Shown here piece after piece: positions 13,049 to 24,802 of a DNA stretch of 64,000 nt. This DNA is from Orbilia blumenaviensis. Lineage: Eukaryota; Ascomycota; Orbiliomycetes; Orbiliales; Orbiliaceae. How positions within the stretch are numbered: the first letter of the stretch is position 1; every line of letters starts with the position of its first letter. The stretch covers positions 868,001 to 932,000 of the forward strand of contig JAVHNS010000008.1 in assembly GCA_036872755.1 (NCBI GenBank), read 5' to 3'. Below the pieces are notes generated by a model, which was given only the letters and a program-made list of their open reading frames with translations, was not told the DNA's origin and made no database searches. Position numbers and translations under genes: made by a program.

Positions 13049-13901
13049 CTAAATTTTATGAGACTCGCGGACTGACCGCTTGGTGGCTTGATAAATTATT
13101 TCTGCTGATATGAGTTTGATTGCTGTATCGTCACTCTTCTCTTGTAACGGAGTGATTTCCTTCGGGTTCACCTTCTTATGAGCTAATAGTGTTGGCCAAA
13201 CTGTGATGAAGAATGGTATCATAGGCACAAACTCAATGAGAATTCGCACATAAAGGCTGGAAAGCCCATTAGGCCCCCAAAGCCAGTACTTGTCCCGAGA
13301 GAATACAATCATTGTACCGGGGAATTTGTAGCGTTAGGTATTTAATGTAGAAGGTATGCCCGAGTAGTTTCAAGTGAGGTCGCAACAGCAGGATCCCTTG
13401 CATGATGGAGAAAGGTAGAGTGAGGACAAATAGTTCTATGTTGTTCTCATGGTGAATGCCTCCCTCTATATGGGATATAATCTTATGGGCCAGCGCACTT
13501 GATCCCATTAATTGAAGGCCAAAGTTGAGGATGCTGAACCATTTGATAAACGTGGTTGAGAATTTGTTGCGTAGGAAAGGGAATGCTCGGAAGGTTGTGA
13601 TGAGGAAGTGAAAGCCCATGCTCGGTACGACCAGGTAGCCGGAAGTTAAGACGATATTTGCTCTCGGAGCGTTCGAGAGAAGGTATGGAACGAGGAATAG
13701 TCCCGTGAGTTCCAGTGGAAACAAGAAAACCCAGAAGATAAACCGGCCAAGTTTTTGGTGGTTGTATGTCCCTTTGGGCAAGAGCCATTGGAGGATGAAG
13801 GCAACCCAGCAAGTCAGGGCCCAAACGCCATGGAAGGATAATACAGCGACGTGGATGAAACTTGCAGGCTCGTGGCGTGCAAAAAAAGACACAGCTTTCA
13901 T
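13049..13901 (-). CDS. Multi-pass membrane protein of unknown function, probably frameshifted
   Basis: A 210-codon ORF (13901-13269) encodes several hydrophobic helices (WALTCWVAFILQWLL, FIFWVFLFPLELTGLFLV, GFHFLITTFRAF, LFVLTLPFSIMQGILLL). It is followed, overlapping in another frame, by an ORF ending at 13049 with two more helices (LYVRILIEFVPMIPFFITVW). The second frame reads sensibly upstream to FPGTMIVFSRDKYWLWGPNG, so the two look like one protein broken near 13318-13330. No GT-AG intron there restores the phase. Either the first ORF is the complete protein or the gene carries a one-base indel (pseudogene or sequence error). I do not recognise the family. Confidence 0.5.
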
Positions 13902-16900
13902 TTTTCAGAATTTTAGGATAGGGTTGGTCTCGTTTGGATTGAGTATATAAGACTGAGAAGGAGTTATTTAGGGTCTTAATTAAGCTGTCGGGTTGGATGT
14001 TGCGGTAAATCCTCACCTCTTTATAGTTGTAACAGATAGTTGAAATTTCAAAACTAAAAAATCTGGAGAGGGGAAAGCTAAACGAAATAATATGATTACC
14101 ATTGCTCTCGGGTAGTATACTGCTCTTAATTTCTAACGTAAACTGGCCGGTTACCAACGCGGTGGATGCAAGTGCATGGATACATGGAGTAGGCTTTAAG
14201 GGATTTACACTTCATAGAACCTGTTTTGGGTGGTAGAATTTGTAAAATGTATAAGTATTCCTGAAGGTTAGGCTCCTAGAGCTAGCGTTCATGATTTAAT
14301 TGCCGCCAGCTTGCGATTGTCCAGTTCTTGTAAGGCCAGGGCAGTCATTCTTACCCACTAGATGGCCAGATGAACTCGTCTCATAGACTGGACGCATAGT
14401 AAGATATCGATGAACTAGGATCTGTTTTTTGGACCTTAGACGCTTCCGCCACAAATAAGAGGACCGCCGTATTTTTAAAGTCCTTTCCTCACTGTAATAT
14501 TACACAATTGTCAATATTTCCTCTCTATTGCAACTAGCTGTCTGATCACATCTTCATCGATTAATAAGGGCACAAGTAGGCCTACGTAGAACCGGGGCGC
14601 GGACTAGTCAAGCCGTGCGTTATGGGAGTGTCGAGAACACTATTTACCCGTTAACCGTGAGGAAAGCCAAATTATGCCACTATAAACTGTAGGGAGCCAC
14701 ATACGTACATTTGCAGCCGAAGAAAGAACATACCTTCATTATTCCTGCCTACTACGGTATCAGATCCATCTAACTCCTAGCTATGTTACCACACACGAGG
14801 CTCCACGAGTCTATCGGCCTCTAGGGTTGTGATACAATTCTGATCAGAATGAATTTCGGGCTCCTTACTTTATCTGGAAGATGCTCTACTCTCTCATGGG
14901 TTTCATTATTGGAATTCATCTATTGATATTTTAGAGACTAACTATATTATTCTTGTGTCGGTGTGTTTTATTGCTAATTCTTCTGGTGTTAGCTTTTTAA
15001 AGAGCAGCTGTAAATTTATCAATATATCAAAGGAATTATTCTGGGCGTAGCGCCGAAGATTGATCAAGAAGCAAGTTTCTGCCGAGGGCTGTAATCCGGG
15101 TACAGGTCAACTACAATTATATTAGCGGCTTTTGTGTGCTCCTTGCCCCCCGGTAGCTGTTGGGTGGAGCATGTATATGAATACACTCACCGCCAATAGC
15201 GAGCCTAGAAAATAGACTATTTAGGTAGTCCCTAGACTGCGACCAAACTTTAATATATAAGCTCATTTGGAAGCTATTGGCGGGGACCACATGCATCGAT
15301 GAACAAGCCCACCTCGTACGTAGGATTGGTTAGTATCCGACAATAGTTTCCTTCTCTAACAACTCGGCGATAGCTGCTATCTAAATGCGAGCAGCTGTGG
15401 ACGAAAATCTCGAAAAGCCCTTCGTTACACGGGTTGCGTAGTTGTCGCTAGCAAAGCCTAAATTACAGGTCTTTCTTAGGAGTCAATTGCGCCCCACGGG
15501 CCCACAGGCAAAATTGCGCGGGTGGGTTGTAGATTTAAATATTCTTAATACTATTGGTTCACCTCTGACAATTAGTAATAAAGTGATCAAGGTGGGGCCC
15601 TGCCTTAGATCTTAAAAACTTTAAAAAAAATAGTGAGACGTAAGGTCAATGCATCTAGAGATCTACCTTGCCCTGTATGCCTAAGCTTAGGAGTATAATG
15701 CCCCACCATTGAATCCTTCAACGTGCTCAATTAAGAAAATAACCCGCTATATCAGTATGAGCGAGGGGGCCAGCCAGTTTGTAGTCTCTTAGTCGTTTCT
15801 AAGTCTACCAGTCGGGGCGGTCCGCGTGTTCGGATTTGGGTTATGTGGATCTTAATATTGTAATTAATCTGCTTGCTGTAAGGCGCAACATGGCCTCGTA
15901 CGAGGCACATTTCTAGCCCAAACTAGATACTGAAAATGTGAGTATCCTCCCATATATTATATTTTAGTAAGACCATCCCGTAGGAGCAAGAGCTTCCCAA
16001 ATACTGACATCTGTCAGGCGGGGCTAAAAGTGATTTCATGTGGGAAAAAAAAAAACGTGAACAAGGTGATAAATGTTTTTTTATGGGTCGATCCCTGAAA
16101 ACAAAACGTTGTCAAAGAAAAGGTCGAGTTGAGTCAAGATGATGATAAAGGATGCTACTAAATTTGAACCAGACACCCCAGCCGATCTTTCATATAAATA
16201 TTCAATTATTGATTCTCACCCGACCCCTCCTTCGAAAAAACCTCCACCTCCGGGACCCTTAGGACCAACAGAGCGGAGAAATTCCAGTCGAATATATTCA
16301 TATTGCGATACCCTAAATACATAGGAAGTCGAAGGAAAGTTCAATACATTCATATCTAACTAACTATTCACTCATAATTAAAACTTATGTCGGATAATAG
16401 TATGTATATCAATTCTATGGCACCCCGGGTCATTGGAAAACTACCGGAAAACCGCTGGCAGCTGTCGCTGAAGCCAGACCATTTTTAGTAGTTGATATAT
16501 CCCCGAATTGGAAATTTAATCTTCGCTCTGGTGGGCTTTTGAAACCCGACGACAGTCGAAACCACACACTAGCGCATTTCGCGCCGAAGCATGATGGTTA
16601 CGAATAGCGTTAGCCTTTCCCCGTCCCACCTACCGCTATAGCAAGCAATAGCGGGTTATCGCTGTCCTATCATTATCATGATAGTTTTTACAAAGGGAAA
16701 GGCGAGGTCACTTAGAACCTGAATCAAACAAGAAGAAGAATCAGAAGAAAGAAACCGATGCCTTCTACGAGATTTAAAAAGGGTATTCTCTGGCTAATTT
16801 ATTGATTAATTTCAATTTATTAGTTGATTTGTTTAATTTTGAATGTATATTCAAGACGAAGACAAAGACGAGCAGTCTTCAGCAAATCCCATTGTTGCCT

Positions 16901-19900
16901 GCTAGTCACAGAGGCTTCATATCCTGACATTGATTTATTGATACATATTGCAATATTGGTGTTTTTTTTTGATGTGAAACCGAGGACAGCTCCCAAGCTT
17001 AGAAAAACCATGCATATATACTAGTTTATGTAGGTAGAGATAATTTAAAGCGAAGTACACTACGCCCTTTTATTTTAAACTCGGGTGGGGCTTCTTCTAA
17101 AGTTTCGGGTCTGTAGGGGTGTCATGTTCCGTTTTGAGAAATCTAGGACTCGGCCATTTCCGTTTTTTTTTTATTAGGTACATGTACAAGAGTCATGCAC
17201 TGATCAGCTGAGAGCGCGGGGTCGAGTTCACGTGAAATATTGACGATAGACTGAAATTCATGACTAGTGTTATAACGTTATTCGATTGAATAATATCGAT
17301 CCTATATACTTATTTTCCATTGGTTCTATTCTCTATTGAGGGTGGAATGTTTTTGCAAGGGATATCGCTATCAAGCTAAACTATGGCAAGTATACTGGTA
17401 TTTTGGTATATATAGAGTGAATGGGTAGTACACGCTCTAGATTTCTACTCGAATCAGTTCTTCAATGCATGAAAGACGCACATCAATAAGGCGATTGATG
17501 ATAATCAAAGTCGCATAGAAGGTTTCCATATTGTTCTGCGAATAGTCATTTGATAAGGGAGATAAGAAACATATGCAAAGAAAGCTCTATTGGATTAAAA
17601 AGATAAACCCGCGGACAGTATTTCTGATCTATGGTAATGCTGTGGATTTGAGATTTGGATTGGATCGATCGATATTTGGTTGAGGTTTTGATAGTGTATA
17701 CTTGGTTGGAGGATTTTATTATCGAGTAGCCTTGCTAGTTTGTAATGGTGACGTCTATAAAATGAACGCTACGTTGATAAACTAAGCCGTGCTCGGTGTT
17801 TAGAAAGAATTCAAATTTCATGCTAGTGATAGTCTGGAGTTAATCAAAGCATATGACATTGGCGTTCGACTATTATGTCGTAAATATGAGAAGTTTACAA
17901 TTCCACAGACTTGCTACCGTTTACTCTGAGGTTGGAAGCATGCATCTGCAGTCGGCGCGGGAAGTACAGTTGATTTATTGACAATTAATTCTATGGGCGA
18001 ACGGCATAAAAATCACGGCCCTACCAGCAATCATGTGGGGGCGTACGATGGATTGATAGTGTTTCTAGCTGAGAGTGAAATCAAAATGACAAAAAAAAAA
18101 AAAAAACCGGATTGCGTTTACGTCTTTGCTTGAATCTTCAAAAGTGAGGATGTTTACCGCGCATATCGGTACATCCCAGACCGGAGTTTAGTTAGGGCAC
18201 ACTTTCATAACTCTCTTGGCGCACGACGACGGGACGTACAACGTTGGATTCCGGCCATGCCGCAAAAGACAGTATGCAAGATATGAACTTAGATCCAGAT
18301 AGGCGAGGTCGCATGTGGGGAGGGGGCCAAGTCGAGATTGTTCGGCTACGTAACATACTCAGCCTCAGAAGCAAGGACGAGTATTGTACTGCTTTGTCAA
18401 CTTTGGTACACATTGTGACTCCACCAAACCCCGTACACTCGATCCCAAGGGGAGGGCCCAGAAGGTGGCAAATCGGCCAGCTGCAGAGCTAGAAAACCGC
18501 GCGATGCATTTTTAAATTATCGTGTGGGTGAGCACGTACGTATGTACGGCTAACAGGTTTGTGATGAAGGGTCTCATAACTTCCGGGTCGCTTGGCCATG
18601 GTAAAGCTTGTTAATTATGTTTGGCAGATGCAAATTCCACTCATCGGGCTGGCTCACGGCACTTGAAACGAAGATTTCGAGAACGTTTAGCGGGAACTAG
18701 AGATCGGAACATAATATTCATCCTTTTTTTACGTCATGCATACATAGATTGTTTTTTGGTATTGACCTTTGTCAAAAAGACATTGGTTTGTTAGCGTGTT
18801 CAAACGGAGTTTAGGCTCGATATTACCACATGCGTGCGCCGCTGCACGCTTTATGTTTGTGAACCAGTCGGATTCCACCATGCAGTTGATGGCAGTTTAG
18901 GGGCAGTTCAGCTCGGATTGTAGAAGCACCCCCATCGATGGGGACAGAGAAGTCTGCGAAACGGCCATCGGAAAGTAATAATTGAGCTAATATAACCCCG
19001 CCGGCTCATCCGCTATCCTGTCATAACGGTTCAAAAACGCTTCGACCGTGGTCAACGTTTCGGCTGAAATGGGCTCGGGGCTGGTCGATGCCGTTCACAT
19101 CGCCCGATCCAAGTCGTCGGAGATGCTGCACAAGGACAGGGACGCCCTGAATAAGGGCCTTTCTCAGCGGGGCTGCACTGTACTGCACATCCCCTACTTT
19201 GGCACACGTTTGCGCGGCAATGCAGGCTGCCCTGCACTATCGACTGAGAATCGAGAAAAGGTCGAATCGATCGTTGTTGTTTCACGGCTTTAGTCTATAA
19301 ACCCCCAGGAAAGGCATGGCCTTTTTCTTATAGCCAAAGGGAGGCTCCAAGTCCAGCGTAAAAGAACGGACGGCTGCGTTCGGGGTTTCGATTCTCAACG
19401 TTTCCCGCAGTTGTAATGTTGTCTCTTCGAATCGAATCGGTCGGATTGTTTTTGCTTGACATATTCGAATTCCAACACGGCAACTTAACACCCACCAACA
19501 AAATGCAAAAGTTGATAACGTTGACCTCAGCATGCGCACAAGCCCTTTAATTCCTACAACTGCACCTCCTCTTCGGATTCTATAATAATACTCTGGGGAA
19601 CCCTACATAACCTGGGCTGGGGCGCACCCGGATTTTAAATACTCGAAAGTATGTTTTTCCTTTTTCCTCGCAGCAAAAGTGTGTGGCGTTCTGCTTGATA
19701 TATTAATTTGGGCGCCCGATCTCTATGCCCTTTCTCGGTTCGTGACTTCTTCGCTGAATCGGTGGCAGATTTCAACTTAATCTTATCACAGTACCTGACT
19801 TTTTGCTTCTAGTCCGCCCCCCTTTGACCCGAATCTTTGGCTCTCCTCAGACAAGACAGCCGCCTATCGTTCTCTCGAGTTTTGGATTCCAACGGCCCAC

Positions 19901-21060
19901 GTTCCGATTGCCCTGAGCGGACCCAAGTCGGCAGAATATGCCGCATAAGACTGAAAAAAAATAAAATACCAGAGAGCTACCGTACGACAAATCTTGCATA
20001 ACTTTTGCAACTCGCAGTAGCTCCTATTATATACCAGACGGCTTCTATCGAAGGCTGTAAAAAAGGATACTCGTTTGTACGCCTTACAGTCCCAAACTTG
20101 TACCTGGGTGTACTCTCCGTCTTGCCTCTGTTCGATTCATCGAAATCTCTTCCCCCCCTTCTAGTGCATTCCTTTCCTTTGATTGCCGGTCACTACGACG
20201 GCTGTCTTGGATCTATGTACTACTTTGTGAGCTGTGCACCACCATCCAATACATTCCGCGGAGAGGCAACTTTGTGAGAACCGTCTCAAATCGGATATCA
20301 CAAGTGCACGACGGGAGTTGCATCGGACGACATATCGGTTTTTGGACTACGGAATCAAAACGCTGCATCTGCGTCTGTATAATTGATTTGGTGGGTCGCT
20401 CTATCATCGATCTCCACCCAATCGGTGCAGTTGTTTTTCGACAATTGCGAACTACGTGTGTGGCGGGATTGCATAACTGCTACATATCCCTTGCCTGATT
20501 TCCTGGAGGTTGGCCTTTGCATTGCCCGATTATCGCCGTTTCAATCCTCTCCGTCTGGGCCATCGCTCCGATCTGGTTTTGCATCGGTCAAAGGACCCCT
20601 GAAACCTGGTCCCTCGACTACACCCGTCTGGTCAGAACATATTAGTCATTTTATGCCTAGCACAGGCTCACCAGTCTTCTGTATCATCTGTCCAATTAAT
20701 CTCCCTCGGGAATTCTTACGAAACTAGGCTTCTCCTAAAGGAATCTAGCTTCGATCCACCTGCCCACCCCGTCAGCCGTACCGCTCGTCCCGCGAGAGCG
20801 AACTACATAATCGGTTCTGTTCAAACGTGCATACCCGGGCACCCTCGTTAGACGATCCTTCCCTCGCATAAATAAACCTCTCCACGAGTGGAGAGGAGTG
20901 AGAGGAGGTAGAGGAGGTGGGGGAATCCTGGTCGCCTGAGTACCCCGGCCCTTCTCTGTCTGCTAGGACACGTATCTGGCAGCTTTGGTATCTTGTTTTG
21001 GGTATATACGCTACGGACAAGCCCTCTAAAGGATTTCTTCAATATTCTTCCAACCATATT
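13902..21060. other. Gene desert of about 7 kb with decayed, partly AT-rich sequence
   Basis: No ORF here looks like a gene; all are short with no motifs. The left part (about 14-18 kb) is AT-rich with dense stops, as expected of old, mutated repeats, although I recognise no transposon domain. It contains a perfect 11-bp inverted repeat (15190-15200 and 15273-15283). The part from about 19.5 to 21.06 kb is CT-rich and probably holds the promoter and long leader of the downstream regulator gene. No tRNA-like A/B box pair was found. Confidence 0.5.
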
Positions 21061-22985
21061 ATGCCCGTACCGCCAACGATGCCACCCTCAAGGAACTCGA
21101 CACTTAGAACGGAGCGGACTCATGAGGAGAATCAAGAAAGGTAAGGGACATCACTGTCTTCCTTGGCTGACCACAACTGTGGCTGTCCCTACCATCCCCT
21201 TGATTGGATTGAGTAATAGCATGCACGATACTCGCTTCCATCTTACCCCTAACTTCGCGGATAAGCTTATGTTAAGATGGTCTAATCAATGTTTTGTTTC
21301 TGTTTTGCTAACATGCATTCCCATTTACGTTGCATAGGGCCTATATCGCGGCGTCCCACCGGACGGACAGAAGTCTGGAGGCGCGCATGGAATCAGCGCG
21401 CAGGGCGTCTGAAATCCACAAACAACGAACAGGAAAGCACTACAAGATCTCAGAAGAATCTGTACTGGCGGGAGAAGTTTACATGGACGATGACGAAGAA
21501 CTCCCAGCACCGTATTACCAACTAGACCAACTTCTCAGGCCCGACGCTCCTAATTACGATGAATTTAGAAGGAGGTTGATAGATTACCTTTCCGTCAACG
21601 CTGGTATGCGACGGGAGTTGTCTTCAGCTATCGAAGCAGCTATAGCACAAAAAGGAGGACCGGCTCAAGAAGGATCAGGAATCGAACAGGGCTCGAGGGT
21701 TCAGAGATCACCCTTCTCACCAACGGTCTTTGCTCCGCCATATCAAGGCCCAGCGTCTTTTTCTACATCAGAATCATCGAGTACACCCACCCAATCAACC
21801 ACAGTGGCAAATAGCCACTCACAGGTTAACATGCAACAGTTTCAAACCCCAATATCCGTGCATGGGACCCAATTTTACATGGGGCCAGTAGGCCTAGGAA
21901 CTCTCCCGCCACACTATTACCAAGGCACACACCTCGCCCGAAGGCAAACTGCACCTACGATAAGGATTCCTCAGCAGGCTCCAAGCCCCGTCGGGGCCCC
22001 TAATCCGTATTCTGCAGTCCTATCGGCCGAGCAGTACCAGGCGTTAAGCGCAAGCCTCTCATCTCGTCGTCCATCTACTAACACGGTAGATATGACGGGA
22101 AGCCCCATGAGCGATGTCTCAATGACATCCTTCCGGACAGGGGCAAATCCCACGACACCGTCGGCTAGTTGCGGATCTCCTGAACCCTTATCAGTTAGGA
22201 AGATGTCGATCCCTTGCAAGATTCCAGAATCACCCTTACGAAAAACAACATTCAGTCCGCATTTGCCACAGCAGCAGCGACATCAACAGCAAATTGCCAT
22301 TGATCCTCCAAACACGAAAACCGCGACTCTAGTCACTCAAGATGTAAATAAAACAGTGGCATCAACAGCAGGGGAAACAAACAAAAGCATTCCTCCATCG
22401 CCGGCTGTCAAACGCCGCGCATCTGCAGAATTAACTGCAGATGAGCCATCAGTAAAATCCGTTAGAGCTGATGGCAGCCCAATCACAACAACCTCTTGCT
22501 CACCCACACAAGAGCAGTCAGCCCCTCAAACTTCTCTTTCAGACTCGGACTTTGGCATCCTTGACTTCTCGTTACCTCAGAATACGAGAGACATCCTTTA
22601 CGGCTCGGGCATGTATTTTCCCGGAAACGCTGCTCTCTCATTCGGTGGTAATGATCTGGAGGGTAAGCAAAACTCTACGCCAGGAACCGTGTCGACCCCA
22701 TTCTACACCGGGCAAACTCCAGGATCTACCAACGGGCCGATCTATAACTTCACGAGCCCCGAGATGGACCTCACTGGCTCAATCATTGATCAAACCCTCA
22801 ACTCTAACATGCCATTAACATTCAACATGGACTTTTCAAAATACAACGACAACTCAGACTCCATCGGAAATATCGAGGAGATGTGGCAAGAGTGCTTCTT
22901 ACAAAAGGGTATACATACCCACACGGCAAACACTGGCGACACAACCGGTGAATATGATACGGGTCCTCAAGTTTCAACATCATAA
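21061..22985 (+). CDS. RfeF-like fungal transcriptional regulator (putative)
   Basis: Low-complexity regulatory protein of 575 residues. Exons 21061-21140 and 21338-22985 join in phase, ENQ-ER-AYIAAS. The conserved part is near the N terminus: SLEARMESARRASEIHKQRTGKHYKI, then an acidic segment (VYMDDDEELP) and a helical YDEFRRRLIDYL region. I recognise this as the conserved block of fungal proteins usually labelled RfeF-type transcription factors. The rest is Ser/Thr/Pro/Gln-rich and looks disordered, with acidic-hydrophobic stretches (DSDFGILDFSLP, MPLTFNMDFSKY) that could act in activation. An in-frame ATG also exists at 20917, but the one at 21061 sits closest to the conserved block. The function is inferred from family labels only. 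Confidence 0.7.
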
Positions 22986-24802
22986 ACTTGAGCCTACAAT
23001 CTATATTTTTAACAATTATGATTATTTATCCTTACTATTTACTTTATCTTACTGTAATGTTTATTTCGATATTGTTATTATTATTATTTTATTTTATCTT
23101 ATTTTATATTGATATGCGCTTTGGTCGTTATTGATTTATTTTAATCCCTTTCCCCCTTTCCTTCTGCTTGTTTCTGTCATGGGATTCATCGGCCTAACTA
23201 TACATCATGTGCTATGGGACCTCTGGCGTTCTGGGATATATTAACCCTTGTCTTTTTTTTATTTCATTCCAACTGGTTTTTTATTTCTATTTATTTTATC
23301 TTTCATCATGTGGCCGAAGGGCCTGTGCGTGTGTACCAACCAGTCTTTTTCGTCCCTCAGAGGAATGCATTTACCATCGATGCATTTTCTATTTTTTTTT
23401 CTGCCATACCATACCCACGTGCACATCGGGACGAGAAGATTAAGGCCTCTGTCCCAACCCCGCCTCCAGCGCCTGGTATTCCAACCTTTTTTTTTTTTTT
23501 TATGAAATCCGCAGCAAAGGAAGAATGATTCCTTTCTATATTATCATTTTTGTATTGTCTAGTGCCCAGACCTCTCAAACTGTGCATAAAAACAAAATAC
23601 CTTTTTATCATTATCCTTTTTTTTCCTTATAACTACTTACTATTGATTCCCTTCCCCCCCCCTTTCTTTTCACTACAACAACCCTTTCTTATTCATATCT
23701 TGGGCGCCTAACTAGGTTTTTTGGGGGCAAGACTTATTCTTCCATTTTTCTTTTTCTTCTCCCTCCTGTCTTTATTTACTTTATTAGAGGGGAATCAAAG
23801 TTAGTTACTCAGTTAGTTAGTTACTTACTTAACGCAGCTTCACCCGCAAACGATAATGATAGTTAGCGGGTTTAAGTCTAATCTATATATGTACACACAC
23901 TCTCTCTCACTCACCTATAAAACGAGAAATGAAAGGAAAATAGCGTAACTAATACGCATGTACTATACATGTACATAAACGTACACCCAATATGAAATAT
24001 GGGGAAATAGAATTTAACTAATCGACAAAAAAGGGTATTCATCGAAATCTTAAGACTACACTAGAATACACTAAACTAGACACAGTCTCGTAGGAAGAAA
24101 CCTAATTTTTTGATTAATTACGAAGTAGTACTAGCCCCGCCGCCTAGTTATTATAGTATAGTGTATTATAGTAAATACGCCTTGCTTGGTAATCATGACA
24201 ATCGATATAAAGCTAGTTAGCCGCGGGCCGCTTTCGTGTAGGCTGGTTTATAATTATGGGGGGGCCAAAGGCTGGTCTAACTTAGTCTCATAGTATGGTC
24301 TAACTATTGCTTAGCTACGTACGTACGTACCTACTTACTCACTATACTAGTTTCTTAGGATCTTGCTTCCTACTCTACAGTAACTCAATTAATTTCATCT
24401 TCTATATATCTGACGAACAAAAAAAAAAGTTACTTTTTTAGATACCTCCGCATGCATGCTTTTCCAGCCGCACTACCTGACAAATGATCGACTACACCGA
24501 GAGACAAAAGAAGAAAGACCAAAAGAAAAAAGAAAGAAAAGGACTTAAACCACATGAATGTAGAATCGCATATTAAATATTTGCACGTTTGCATAATAAT
24601 CAACCACCGCCCTATGCATTATGACATAGTGTAAAAAAAAAGCCAAAAAAAAAAGCCATCGTCGGAAAAGACGACAAAAAACGCCCTAAGCTCTCTCTCT
24701 GTAATATCATAACCCACAAAAAAAAAAAAAGAAAGAAAGAAAGAGAGAAAGAGTTCAAAAAGTCAAAAATCTTTTAATCGACCCTTAAACCACCTAACCC
24801 CT
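22986..24802. other. Intergenic: convergent 3' UTRs, low complexity
   Basis: T-rich and later A-rich sequence between two converging genes. Short microsatellite-like tracts occur, for example TTAGTTAC repeats near 23810 and TACG repeats near 24317. No gene is seen. Confidence 0.5.

Noticed and set aside
13313..13345. AT-AC (U12-type) intron to rescue the membrane protein frame
   Set aside because: ATACCTTC and CCTAAC look superficially U12-like, but the interval would be about 30 nt, too short to splice.
14160..21060. tRNA or rRNA gene in the desert
   Set aside because: I looked for paired A-box and B-box words (such as GGTTCGANTCC) and rRNA-like blocks and found none that fit together.
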